Shown here piece by piece: positions 1-8,483 of a stretch of 64,000 nt of DNA. The translations under genes and the position numbers were made by a program. The stretch is from Streptomyces sp. S4.7. Its GTDB lineage: Bacteria > Actinomycetota > Actinomycetes > Streptomycetales > Streptomycetaceae. The notes beneath the pieces were generated by a model. That model saw nothing but the letters and a program-made list of their open reading frames with translations. It ran no database searches and was not told where the DNA came from. The DNA lies in NCBI RefSeq assembly GCF_010384365.1, contig NZ_CP048397.1, positions 5,084,001 to 5,148,000 of the forward strand, written 5' to 3'. Every line of letters begins with the position of its first letter. The stretch's first letter is position 1.

Positions 1-71
1 TGTCCGCCGACCCTTCCCCTCGCGTTGCGGGGGAATCCCCACCGCACAGCGCCGGAAGTGAAGAGCGCAGC

Positions 72-623
72 GTGACCGGCCGTCCGCAGCGCGGCCCGGC
101 GACCAGTGCTGTCGAGGTCCGCAGGAGCGCCCGGCGCAACAGAACGGTCTCGGCCTACCGCGAGGGCGACCGCACCATCGTGCTCATTCCGGCCAGGATG
201 TCCGAGGCCGAGGAGCAGCGCTGGGTGACGGTGATGCTCGACAAGCTCGCCGCGCAGGAGAGCAAGCGCATCCTCGGCGACGGCGATCTGACCGACCGGG
301 CCAAGCGGCTGTCCGAGCAGTATTTCGAGGGTCGGGCCCGCCCCGCGTCCGTCAGGTGGGTCACCAACCAGAACACCCGCTGGGGCTCCTGTACCCCGGC
401 AGAGGGCAGTATCCGCCTGTCCCACCGGCTCCAGGGCATGCCGGAGTACGTCGTCGACTACGTGCTCGTGCACGAACTCGCGCACCTGCTCGTGCCCGGA
501 CACGGCCCGAGTTTCTGGAAGCTGCTGGAGGCGTATCCGCGCACCGAAAGGGCCCGCGGCTACCTCGAGGGCGTCGTCGCCGGCGAGCGGCTGCCCCATC
601 TGCCTTCCGCCCCCGGAGAGTGA
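72..623 (+). CDS. YgjP/SprT-like zinc metallopeptidase (M48-type, DUF45)
   Basis: 183 aa, GTG start. The sequence has the zincin signature HELAH at residues 134-138, followed by GHGPSFW at 143-149, the arrangement seen in the YgjP (DUF45) family; NTRWGSC near residue 101 is the other conserved block of that family. It is therefore a soluble, probably cytoplasmic, zinc-dependent peptidase-like protein with His134, Glu135 and His138 as the metal and catalytic residues. The biological substrate of this family is unknown. It ends 112 bp before the TerD-AIM24 gene on the same strand. Family assignment is strong, function weak. Confidence 0.9.
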   Translation: MTGRPQRGPATSAVEVRRSARRNRTVSAYREGDRTIVLIPARMSEAEEQRWVTVMLDKLAAQESKRILGDGDLTDRAKRLSEQYFEGRARPASVRWVTNQNTRWGSCTPAEGSIRLSHRLQGMPEYVVDYVLVHELAHLLVPGHGPSFWKLLEAYPRTERARGYLEGVVAGERLPHLPSAPGE

Positions 624-735
624 CGACGCCCCTCGCCGATCGTGTACCGAATCTGTACCGACTTGGCCCAAACTCGTACTCAGCCGTTAGCCTGACGCGA
701 CGTGTTCAGCTCGGGATGGGGGACGGTCGTTACGC

Positions 736-2400
736 ATGGCGAGGGAATTCCAACGCGGCCACAAGGCCAAGATCAGTGACCTCACGCAGGGGACGGATCT
801 GTACGTAGGTGTGCAGATCGCGGCACCCGGCTTGACGTTCGACATCAGCTGTTTCGGCCTCGACGCCAATGAACAGCTCTCGGACGACCGGTATTTCATC
901 TTCTTCAATCAGCCGAAGTCTCCCGAGGAATCAGTCCAGTTGCTGGGCGCCCAGTCCGGGGACACCGAGTCATTCCGGGTAACGCTCGACCGCATTCCCG
1001 CGAACATCCAGCGGCTCTCCTTCACCGCCACCATCGACGGCGCCGGACAGATGTCCCAAGTGGGCCCCGGATACATCCGGATAGTCGCGGGCGGCGAAGA
1101 AGTCGTCCGATACGCGTTCACCGGCTCGGAGTTCACCACCGAGCGCGCGGTGATGCTCGGAGACTTCTATCTGAAGGACGTCTGGCGGTTCGCCGCGGTC
1201 GGCCAGGGCTTCGACGGCGGTCTCGACGCACTGCTGAAGAACTTCGGCGGCGAGGTCGCCGAGGAGGAGCCGGCCGCCGCCCAGCAGCCCTCCGGTGGAG
1301 CCGCGCCCGGGTTCGCCCCGCCGCCCGGTGGTCCCGCGCCCGCTCCGGCCTTCGGAGCCCCGGCCGCGCCGCAGGCCCCGCAGCCCGCGCCGTCGTTCGG
1401 CGCACCGCCGCAGGCCCCGGCCCCGCCACCCGCTCCCCACCCGATGCACGGTGCGCCGACCGTCGCCGCGCCCATGGCCCCGCCGCCCGCGCCGTCGCCG
1501 TACGCGCAGCCCGGCCAGCCGCAGGCCCCGCAGCAGCCGCAGTTCGGCCAGCTCCCCGGCCAGGCGTCGGGGCAGGCGCCGCCGGGCCAGCCGCCCGGTC
1601 AGCTTTCCGGCCAGTTCCCCGGTCAGGGCCAGCCGCCCGGCGCGCCCGCTCCGTACGGGCAGCCGACTCCGCCTCCGTACGGAGGTCAGCCCCAGGGGGC
1701 ACCGCCCCCCGGCATGCCGCAGCCTGGCCAGCAGGCCGGAGCCGGTCTCCAGGCGGCGCTCCAGCCGTACCGCGAGGCGGCCACCGGCCAGCGCTGGACC
1801 CCGCAGAACCAGCAGCTCATGCGGGTCGACCTGGCCATGGGCGGCGCGTCCGTACTCGCCCGCCAGGGCAGCATGGTCATGTACCAGGGCAAGGTCGACT
1901 TCGGTTACAAGGGCGCCGGTTTCGCCGGCCGCATCGTCGGTAACGCGACCGGGCAGGAGATGCAGCTGATGCGCTGCTCCGGCCGGGGCCAGGTCTTCCT
2001 CGCCGAGGAGACCTCGCATCTGCACCCGATCGAACTCCAGGGCGACGGAATCTGTGTCTCCGCGGAGAACGTCCTCGCCTTCGACGAGTCCCTTCAGTAC
2101 GAGGTCCGTCGTATCGAGGGCCACGGCATCCCCGGTGGAGCCCTGTTCACCATGCTGTTCCAGGGCACCGGGACCGTCGTCGTGAAGACTCACGGAGTCC
2201 CCGTCGTCCTGCCGGTCACGCCCACGACCTTCGCCGACAGCAACGCCGTCGTCGCCTGGTCCGCCGCGTCCCAGGTGATCCTCTCCAGCCAGGTCCGGCT
2301 GCGCCGCAACGCGTATCCCGGGCACAGCGGAGAGACCGTGAACCTCCAGTTCCGGGGAGCCCCCGGAAACTTCATCGTCGTCCAGCCGTACGAGGTCTGA
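736..2400 (+). CDS. TerD-domain / AIM24-domain fusion protein
   Basis: 554 aa. Residues 1-180 are a TerD-type calcium-binding tellurium-resistance domain (begins MAREFQRGHKAKI; contains GLDANEQLSDDRY). A Pro/Gln/Gly-rich linker spans roughly 185-335, and residues 345-554 form an AIM24 (TIGR00266-like) beta domain with RVDLAMGGASVLARQGSMV and a VVQPYEV end. TerD domains bind Ca2+ in stress-response complexes; AIM24 is named after a mitochondrial inner-membrane biogenesis protein but its bacterial role is unknown. It heads a tight three-gene run with two stand-alone AIM24 genes (gaps of 13 and 16 bp), so the three products may work together. The fusion architecture is seen directly; function is inferred. 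Confidence 0.9.
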   Translation: MAREFQRGHKAKISDLTQGTDLYVGVQIAAPGLTFDISCFGLDANEQLSDDRYFIFFNQPKSPEESVQLLGAQSGDTESFRVTLDRIPANIQRLSFTATIDGAGQMSQVGPGYIRIVAGGEEVVRYAFTGSEFTTERAVMLGDFYLKDVWRFAAVGQGFDGGLDALLKNFGGEVAEEEPAAAQQPSGGAAPGFAPPPGGPAPAPAFGAPAAPQAPQPAPSFGAPPQAPAPPPAPHPMHGAPTVAAPMAPPPAPSPYAQPGQPQAPQQPQFGQLPGQASGQAPPGQPPGQLSGQFPGQGQPPGAPAPYGQPTPPPYGGQPQGAPPPGMPQPGQQAGAGLQAALQPYREAATGQRWTPQNQQLMRVDLAMGGASVLARQGSMVMYQGKVDFGYKGAGFAGRIVGNATGQEMQLMRCSGRGQVFLAEETSHLHPIELQGDGICVSAENVLAFDESLQYEVRRIEGHGIPGGALFTMLFQGTGTVVVKTHGVPVVLPVTPTTFADSNAVVAWSAASQVILSSQVRLRRNAYPGHSGETVNLQFRGAPGNFIVVQPYEV

Positions 2401-2413
2401 GGGAGCCCGGCAC

Positions 2414-3094
2414 ATGAACCAGCAACTCGCGGGCTTCGCCCCGACCCCCGTCACGGCCCGGATGGAGAACCACGGCCGCACGATGCTCAAGGTCGCCATG
2501 GCCAGTGGGCAGGACCTCTACGCGCGCACCGGCTCGATGGTCGCGTACGAGGGCTTCGTGCAGTACGAGCCCAATCCGCCCGCCGTGCGCCAGATCGCCG
2601 GCCAGTGGGTGACGGGCGAGGGCACACCGATCATGAAGTGCGCCGGAGACGGCCTGCTCTACCTCGCCGACTACGGCGCCGACGTCGTCGTCATCAATCT
2701 CGACAACGACTCGATCTCCGTCAACGGCACCAACCTGCTGGCCTTCGACGCGCACCTCCAGTGGGGCGTCGAGAAGGTGAAGGGGCTGGCCAAGTTCGCC
2801 GGGCAGGGGCTGTGGAACGTCACGGTCGGCGGCACCGGCTGGGTCGCGCTGACCTCGCGCGGCACGCCGATCGTCGTCGACTGCGGCCGTGGTGAGGACG
2901 AGACGTACGTCGACCCCGACGCGCTTGTCGCCTGGTCACCCGGGCTCAAGGTGAAGGGCAAGCGGAGCTTCAAGGCCTCGTCGCTCGTCGGGCGGGGCAG
3001 CGGGGAGGCCTACCAGATGGCCTTCTCGGGCCAGGGCCTCGTCGTCGTACAACCGAGCGAGGACAGCACCGACCGCCTGCGGATCCGGGGCTGA
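2414..3094 (+). CDS. AIM24 family protein
   Basis: 226 aa, no signal peptide or membrane segment. The AIM24 fold is recognisable from LYARTGSMVAYEGFVQY near the N-terminus and the closing GLVVVQPSE motif, both shared with the neighbours on each side. ATG start 13 bp after the TerD-AIM24 stop, so it is probably co-transcribed. It is the most divergent of the three local AIM24 copies (KVAMASGQDL in place of the RVxLxGxxxV pattern). Biochemical function unknown. Confidence 0.9.
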   Translation: MNQQLAGFAPTPVTARMENHGRTMLKVAMASGQDLYARTGSMVAYEGFVQYEPNPPAVRQIAGQWVTGEGTPIMKCAGDGLLYLADYGADVVVINLDNDSISVNGTNLLAFDAHLQWGVEKVKGLAKFAGQGLWNVTVGGTGWVALTSRGTPIVVDCGRGEDETYVDPDALVAWSPGLKVKGKRSFKASSLVGRGSGEAYQMAFSGQGLVVVQPSEDSTDRLRIRG

Positions 3095-3110
3095 GGGGGA
3101 GGGGAACATC

Positions 3111-3869
3111 ATGCAGAGCCCGCTTTTCGGACTCGCGGAAACGCAGTCCCAGGACCGTTACGCCGTACAGAACCCGCAGCTGCTGCGGGTCGCGCTCACC
3201 GGTCACGACGACGTCCTCGCCCGTAAGGGCGCGATGGTCGCCTACCAGGGACTCATCGACTTCGACGGGGAGTACCAGTCGCCGGGGCAGCGGCGCGCCA
3301 GGGCCAACACCGGCGAGGGCCTGGACCTGATGCGCTGCTCGGGTCAGGGCACTGTCTACTTCGCCAACCTCGCGCAGCACGTGCACGTCGTGGACGTCGA
3401 CCAGGAGGGCATGACCGTCGACAGCGCCTATGTCCTGGCGCTCGACTCCACGCTGCACATCGAGGTCATCGCGGTGGACAGCCAGTACGGCATCTCGGGC
3501 TCCGGCAAGTACCAGCTCAACATCTCGGGCCGGGGCAAGGTCGCCCTGATGACGTCCGGGCAGCCGCTGATGATGCACGTGACGCCGGAAAAGTACGTCA
3601 ACGTGGACGCCGACGCGATCGTGGCGTGGTCCTCCGCGCTGCGGGTGCAGATGCAGGCACAGACGCACTCGTCGGGCGTACGGCGCAGGCGCGGCAACAC
3701 CGGAGAGGGTTGGGAGCTGAGCTTCCTCGGCCAGGGCTTCGCGCTCGTGCAGCCCAGTGAGGTCATGCCGCCGCAGAACGCGGAGATCGGTCAGGGCGCG
3801 CGTGCGCAGTTCGGCGTGGGCCAGCAGGGTGCCCACGCGCAGAACCAGAACAACGTCTGGAACCGCTGA
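3111..3869 (+). CDS. AIM24 family protein
   Basis: 252 aa. Third AIM24 domain in the run, with NPQLLRVALTGHDDVLARKG at residues 23-42 and GFALVQPSEV near residue 215, followed by a Gln/Asn-rich hydrophilic tail of about 35 residues absent from the middle paralogue. The start lies 16 bp after the previous stop with GAGGGGA upstream as ribosome-binding site. It closes the operon; a strong hairpin follows at 3909-3936. Family certain, role unknown. Confidence 0.9.
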   Translation: MQSPLFGLAETQSQDRYAVQNPQLLRVALTGHDDVLARKGAMVAYQGLIDFDGEYQSPGQRRARANTGEGLDLMRCSGQGTVYFANLAQHVHVVDVDQEGMTVDSAYVLALDSTLHIEVIAVDSQYGISGSGKYQLNISGRGKVALMTSGQPLMMHVTPEKYVNVDADAIVAWSSALRVQMQAQTHSSGVRRRRGNTGEGWELSFLGQGFALVQPSEVMPPQNAEIGQGARAQFGVGQQGAHAQNQNNVWNR

Positions 3870-3908
3870 CCGAGGCCCTTCCGGCTCCTCGTCCGTCTCT
3901 CGGGCTTC

Positions 3909-3936
3909 AGGGGCGGTCTCCTCGGAGGCCGCCCCT
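3909..3936. terminator. Bidirectional intrinsic terminator
   Basis: An 8-bp GC stem (AGGGGCGG / CCGCCCCT) lies between the convergent AIM24 operon and NUDIX gene, so it can end transcription from both sides. Confidence 0.65.
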
Positions 3937-3956
3937 GCTCGGTCCCGCCGGGCGCG

Positions 3957-4496
3957 TCAGCCGCTCACCCCTGCCGCGAGCACCGCGCGCGTGCGCTCCA
4001 AGAGCCGTACGACCGACCCGTCGGCGACCGCCGCCACCTCGTCGTAGGCGAACCAGCGCAGATCCAGTGACTCCTCGCTGATCTCCTCCACCGCGCCGGC
4101 CGGCGCCAGCGCCGCGTACTGGACATCCAGATGCCAGTGGCAGGGCGCCGGAATCGCGTGCCGGTCGAGCTGTACGGGCCCGCCGGGCAGCAGTGTCAGT
4201 CCCGGGATCCCGGACTCCTCCGTGGCTTCACGCAGCGCCGCGGCGGCGAGCGAGGCGTCCCCGGGCTCGCAGTGCCCGCCCATCTGGAGCCACCTGCCCA
4301 GCTTCTTGTGAAGGGTCAGCAGGACACTCTCCCGCTCCGGGTCGATCACCAGAGCGCTCGCCGTGACATGCCCCGCCTCGCAGGACTTCCACATCCCGTC
4401 CGGACGGGCCGCCAGATGCTCCAGATAGATCCGGCGCAGCTCGTCCTGGCCGTCGTACGTCTCCAGTACGCCGACGGCGTCGTCGTGCAGGCTCAC
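3957..4496 (-). CDS. NUDIX hydrolase
   Basis: 179 aa. The NUDIX box is present as GHCEPGDASLAAAALREATE followed by ESGI, matching Gx5Ex7REUxEExGU except that Asp replaces the first Glu. Such enzymes cleave nucleoside diphosphates linked to another group; the substrate cannot be read from sequence. The GTG start overlaps the stop of the upstream DUF2342 gene (GTGA), indicating translational coupling. Read as a house-cleaning or ADP-ribose-type hydrolase; specificity unknown. Confidence 0.88.
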   Translation of the reverse strand: MSLHDDAVGVLETYDGQDELRRIYLEHLAARPDGMWKSCEAGHVTASALVIDPERESVLLTLHKKLGRWLQMGGHCEPGDASLAAAALREATEESGIPGLTLLPGGPVQLDRHAIPAPCHWHLDVQYAALAPAGAVEEISEESLDLRWFAYDEVAAVADGSVVRLLERTRAVLAAGVSG

Positions 4497-5995
4497 TTGG
4501 CGCCGTCGTCCTTGCCCTCGTCGTCCGTGCCCTTGCCGTCCTTGCCGTCCGTGTCGCCCGCGTCACGCCCGTCGGTGCCGGGGTCCTTCTCCAGCTTGGG
4601 CTTGCCGCCCGCCGCCTCGCCGAGCAGCTTGTCCAGCTCGGAGAAGTCCGCGTGCTCGTGGTGGACGAAGCCGTCCGGGTCGTCCAGGTCGGAGGCCGTC
4701 GGCAGGTTGTCGGGGTGCTCCCACAGCCCGTCGCGGCCGTCCACGCCCCGCGCGTCCGTGAGCGACGCCCAGAGCCGGGAGGCGTCCCGAAGGCGCCTGG
4801 GGCGCAGCTGGAGGCCGATGAGGGTGGCGAAGGTCTGTTCGGCCGGACCGCCGGAAGCGCGCCGCCTGCGCAGCGTCTCGCGCAGCGCGTCCGCCGACGT
4901 CAGACGGGTCTTGGCGGCCTCGTGCACCACCGCGTCCACCCAGCCCTCCACCAGCGCCAGCGCCGTCTCCAGACGGGCCAGGGCGGCCTTCTGCTCGACC
5001 GTGTCCTCCGGCTGGAACATGCCCTGCTGAAGCGCTTCCTGAAGCTGCTCGGGGTTCGACGGGTCGAGCTGGCTGACGGCGTCCTCCAGCTTGGACGAGT
5101 CGACCTTGATGCCCCGCGCGTACCCCTCGACGGCGCCGAACAGATGCGACCGCAGCCATGGCACATGGGCGAAGAGCCGCTGGTGGGCGGCCTCGCGCAG
5201 GGCCAGATACAGCCGCACCTCGTCCTGCGGGACACCGAGGTCCTTACCGAAGGTCGCGATGTTCAGCGGGAGCAGCGCGGCCTTGCCGGCCGGGCCAAGC
5301 GGCAGCCCGATGTCCGTCGAACCGACCACCTCGCCCGCGAGCACGCCCACGGCCTGCCCGATCTGCTGGCCGAACATGGCGCCTCCCATGGAGCGCATCA
5401 TGCCGATCAGCGGGCCCGCCATGGCCTGCATCTCCTCGGGCAGCACGTCGCTCATGGCGGCGCCCACCCGCTCGGCCACCGGGTCGACGAGCTGCTGCCA
5501 CGCGGGGAGAGTCGCCTCGACCCACTCGGCGCGGCTCCACGCCACGGTCGAGCCCGCACCGGACGGCAGGGACGTCACGGCGTCCAGCCAGACATCGGCG
5601 AGGCGGACGGCCTCCTCGACAGCGGTCCGCTCGCCGGGGCTCACGCTGGCGTCCCTCGTGCCGTCGGGCGTGCCCTGCGAGACCTGCCGGCGGGCGATCT
5701 GCTTGGCCATGTCCCAGTTCACGGGACCGCCCTCGTAGCTCAGCATCTGGCCCAGCTGCTGGAAGGCCGCGCCCAGGTCGTTCGGATTCATCGATCCGAA
5801 CATCGCCGCGAACGGGTTGTCCCCGCCCGCGCCGCCGGGACCGCCCGGACCACCGGGGAAGCCGAACCCCGAGAAGGGGTTGCCTCCGCCCTGGCCGCCG
5901 GCACCCTGACCACCTCCGGCAGGGCCGTTCTTCTTGCCGTCGCCGTCCTCTGGCTCCTCCGGCGGAAGGCCGAATCCGAATGGGGTGTCACTCAC
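4493..5995 (-). CDS. Zincin-like metallopeptidase, DUF2342 / F420-biosynthesis-associated family
   Basis: 500 aa from GTG 5995 (VSDTPFGFGLPPEE); the open frame continues upstream but without family similarity. A Gly/Pro-rich acidic N-terminus (about residues 1-75) is followed by an alpha-helical domain containing LREAAHQRLF, the EAAH variant of the metal-binding helix of the type-2 zincin family, and a highly acidic Asp/Glu/Lys tail. Members are widespread in actinobacteria but the physiological substrate is unknown. Its last codons overlap the NUDIX gene by 4 bp, so the two form an operon. Divergent from the epimerase gene at 6189. Confidence 0.85.
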   Translation of the reverse strand: MSDTPFGFGLPPEEPEDGDGKKNGPAGGGQGAGGQGGGNPFSGFGFPGGPGGPGGAGGDNPFAAMFGSMNPNDLGAAFQQLGQMLSYEGGPVNWDMAKQIARRQVSQGTPDGTRDASVSPGERTAVEEAVRLADVWLDAVTSLPSGAGSTVAWSRAEWVEATLPAWQQLVDPVAERVGAAMSDVLPEEMQAMAGPLIGMMRSMGGAMFGQQIGQAVGVLAGEVVGSTDIGLPLGPAGKAALLPLNIATFGKDLGVPQDEVRLYLALREAAHQRLFAHVPWLRSHLFGAVEGYARGIKVDSSKLEDAVSQLDPSNPEQLQEALQQGMFQPEDTVEQKAALARLETALALVEGWVDAVVHEAAKTRLTSADALRETLRRRRASGGPAEQTFATLIGLQLRPRRLRDASRLWASLTDARGVDGRDGLWEHPDNLPTASDLDDPDGFVHHEHADFSELDKLLGEAAGGKPKLEKDPGTDGRDAGDTDGKDGKGTDDEGKDDGAK

Positions 5996-6188
5996 GGGTT
6001 TCCTCGGCTCGTTGGGCCGCCGGCTTATCCGCCGACAGCGACTGCCCGACAACACCACCCAGCGTAGACATCCGAGCCCGCATCCGGGCTCGGTGCTCCG
6101 CCAACGCTTGGCCTGCGGCAGGATGGACGCCACCTGGTACGTACGTGTCATACACGTCCGTACTGAAGACAACCGCTGGAGACGCCCG

Positions 6189-7301
6189 GTGAGTTCCCCA
6201 GATCCACAGGTTCGCGCAGCGCGAAACCGCTCAACCCCCACCCCGCCACGCGGCCCCGTCGTCGCGGTCACCGGAGCCGCCTCCGGCGTCGGAGACCTGC
6301 TCACCCGGCGCCTCGCGGCGTCCGAGGAGATCAAGCAGGTCGTCGCGATCGACGAGCGCCGCGGGGAGGTGAGCGAGGCGCAGTGGCACATCCTCGACGT
6401 ACGGGATCCGGTCATCGCCGAGAAGCTGCGCGGCGCGGACGTGGTGGTGCACCTGGCCCTCGATCTGGACCTGGAGCGGGACGCGGCTGCCCGTACGGCG
6501 TACAACGTCCGGGGCACCCAGACCGTGCTCACCGCTGCCGCCGCCGCGGGGGTGCACCGGGTCGTCCTGTGCACCTCGGCCATGGTCTACGGGGCGCTGC
6601 CCGACAACGACATCCCTCTGTCGGAGGACGCGGAGCTGCGCGCCACCGCGGAGGCCACGGGCGTCGGCGACCTGCTGGAGATCGAACGGCTCGGACGCCG
6701 GGCGCCGCGCGCGCACCCCGGCCTGAACGTCACGGTCGTACGGCCCGCCGTCCTCGTCGGCGGCACGGACACCGCCCTGACCCGCTACTTCGAGTCACCC
6801 CGGCTGCTGGTCGTGGCCGGCTCCCGGCCCACCTGGCAGTTCTGCCACGTGGACGACCTGGTCAGCGCCCTGGAGTACGCGGCGCTGGAGAAGGTCGACG
6901 GAGAGTTCGCGGTCGGCTGCGACGGCTGGCTCGAACAGGAGGAGATCGAGGAGCTGAGCGGCATCCGCCGCATGGAGCTGCCGTCCGCCGTCGCCCTGGG
7001 CGCCGCCGCCCGGCTGCACCGGATCGGCCTCACACCGTCCCCGGCCGGTGATCTCGCGTACACGATGCATCCCTGGGTGGTCAGCGTCAGCCGTCTCCAC
7101 GACGCGGGCTGGCGGCCCCGGTGGACGAACGAGGAAGTCCTCGGGGCGCTGCTCGAAGAGGTGGAGGGCCGGCACACCGTCGCGGGCCGGCGCCTCGGCC
7201 GCAAGGACGCCACGGCGGCCGGCGCCGCCGGTGCGACGGTCGCCCTGCTCGGCGCGGCGGCGGTGGTACGCCGCGCCCGTAAGGCACGCCGGCGCCTCTA
7301 G
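6189..7301 (+). CDS. NAD-dependent epimerase/dehydratase-like (SDR) protein with C-terminal membrane tail
   Basis: 370 aa from GTG 6189. The extended-SDR Rossmann motif VTGAASGVGDLL lies near residue 27, and CTSAMVYG and VRPAVLVGG are typical of the fold. A clear YxxxK catalytic pair is not visible after SAMVYG, so it may bind a nucleotide sugar or NAD(P) without classical epimerase chemistry. The C-terminus ends in an Ala/Val/Leu-rich segment followed by RRARKARRRL, consistent with a membrane tail. The TAG stop uses the first base of a dispersed repeat beginning at 7301. Substrate unknown. Confidence 0.85.
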   Translation: MSSPDPQVRAARNRSTPTPPRGPVVAVTGAASGVGDLLTRRLAASEEIKQVVAIDERRGEVSEAQWHILDVRDPVIAEKLRGADVVVHLALDLDLERDAAARTAYNVRGTQTVLTAAAAAGVHRVVLCTSAMVYGALPDNDIPLSEDAELRATAEATGVGDLLEIERLGRRAPRAHPGLNVTVVRPAVLVGGTDTALTRYFESPRLLVVAGSRPTWQFCHVDDLVSALEYAALEKVDGEFAVGCDGWLEQEEIEELSGIRRMELPSAVALGAAARLHRIGLTPSPAGDLAYTMHPWVVSVSRLHDAGWRPRWTNEEVLGALLEEVEGRHTVAGRRLGRKDATAAGAAGATVALLGAAAVVRRARKARRRL

Positions 7302-7475
7302 GCCGTGTCTTCAAAGTCCCGCCTGGCCCGCGACGCCCGGCACGGCACCTCGCCGCGTTGTCGGACTCGGCCGAGTACGCCCGGTACGAGACCGATCCTC
7401 CGCCTTGCGACACACCGCACCGGCCGCCGCCGGACCCGCCCTGCGGGCGGACGGCGCTACTTTGAAGATTCGGCC
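7301..7475. repeat. Dispersed inverted-repeat element, copy 1 (MITE-like)
   Basis: A 175-bp non-coding element bounded by imperfect inverted ends: left GGCCGTGTCTTCAAAGT, right ACTTTGAAGATTCGGCC. Its interior is closely similar by eye to a second copy at 57447-57624. The first G completes the TAG stop of the preceding gene. No ORF with coding character lies in it. It fills most of the 328-bp gap before moaE; the rest (7476-7629) is GC-rich with no recognisable feature. Confidence 0.8.
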
Positions 7476-7629
7476 TGGGGCCTGTCCGGCGGATCTTCGG
7501 GAACGGGGCCCGCCCGGGGCGGTCGCTCTCCGTAGGAGGCCGGTCTGTAGGACGCTCCAAGCGTCAGGCCCGGCGGCCGGTCGAACGCGCCATTACGTGA
7601 AGGCGGTGCCGTACGGCACGATGGGCCGC

Positions 7630-8091
7630 ATGGCACGCATCGAGGCGCATCCGGGCGAGAGCGCGGCACAGGACCCCGTCCGGCTGCTGGCGATACGAGA
7701 GACCCCGCTGTCCGTCGACGAGATCTTCCAGGCCGTCGGGGACGACGCGGCGGGCGGTACCGCCCTGTTCGTCGGGACGGTCCGCAACCACGACGGGGGC
7801 GCCGACGTGGACGCCCTCGGATACTCCTGCCATCCCTCCGCCGAGGCCGAACTACGCCGGGTGGCCGAGAAGGTGATCGCCGACTTCCCCGTACGCGCGC
7901 TGGCGGCCGTCCACCGTGTGGGCGACCTCGCCGTGGGAGATCTGGCGGTCGTCGTCGCGGTCTCCTGTCCGCACCGCGCGGAGGCCTTCGAAGCCTGCCG
8001 CAGGCTGATCGACGACCTCAAGCACGAGGTGCCGATCTGGAAGCACCAGACATTCTCGGACGGTACGGAGGAATGGGTCGGAGCCTGCTGA
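7630..8091 (+). CDS. moaE: Molybdopterin synthase catalytic subunit MoaE
   Basis: 153 aa from ATG 7630; an in-frame ATG at 7621 is an alternative and neither has a strong ribosome-binding site. MoaE converts cyclic pyranopterin monophosphate to molybdopterin using sulfur carried on MoaD. Family features: ALFVGTVRNHDGG near residue 45, VHRVGDLAVGD, CPHRAEAFEACR, and the substrate-lysine segment VPIWKHQTF near the C-terminus. No moaD or other moa gene lies nearby, so it stands alone here. Confidence 0.93.
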   Translation: MARIEAHPGESAAQDPVRLLAIRETPLSVDEIFQAVGDDAAGGTALFVGTVRNHDGGADVDALGYSCHPSAEAELRRVAEKVIADFPVRALAAVHRVGDLAVGDLAVVVAVSCPHRAEAFEACRRLIDDLKHEVPIWKHQTFSDGTEEWVGAC

Positions 8092-8234
8092 CGCCCCTCC
8101 CGGACTCCGCCGTCGCCCTCTGTTCCCGTGTGGCCCGATTTGCGTAACCGCATCCCTGCCCGGAGCGTTGAAGCAGCGGATGGCTAATCTGCTGATCATC
8201 GGTTTGCACGCACACATTGGGTAGGGAGGTCGGA

Positions 8235-8408
8235 ATGGCCGCGCTTGCCTGGTTGCTGATTCCGCTCTTCGCCGCGGTCGGCGCGGCGATATGGGGAAGC
8301 TGGGTTTCAAGAAACCGAACCATCGGAGACATGGCCGAACTGGCCGGGTACGCGCGCTTCCGGGACGCGATGTCGAAGCCCGATCCCGGCACGACGGACG
8401 CCGCCTGA
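8235..8408 (+). CDS. Small single-span membrane protein
   Basis: 57 aa from ATG 8235, preceded by GGGAGGT at good spacing. An N-terminal hydrophobic helix (LAWLLIPLFAAVGAAIWGSW) is followed by a charged tail with FRDAMSKPDP. It sits between moaE and the YlbL-type protease on the same strand. No assigned function; coding status rests on the ribosome-binding site, the membrane segment and the codon usage. Confidence 0.75.
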   Translation: MAALAWLLIPLFAAVGAAIWGSWVSRNRTIGDMAELAGYARFRDAMSKPDPGTTDAA

Positions 8409-8483
8409 GACACCCCGTCACACCCGCCTCGTACGGACCGGCCCCGGGGGTGCGCCGACAGACCGTTCCCGTACTGTCGTTCC

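Noticed and set aside
970..2499. Long antisense ORF (509 codons) over the TerD-AIM24 gene
   Set aside because: Arises from the GC-rich third positions and Pro-rich linker of the real gene; product is low-complexity Arg/Leu/Gly with no domain.
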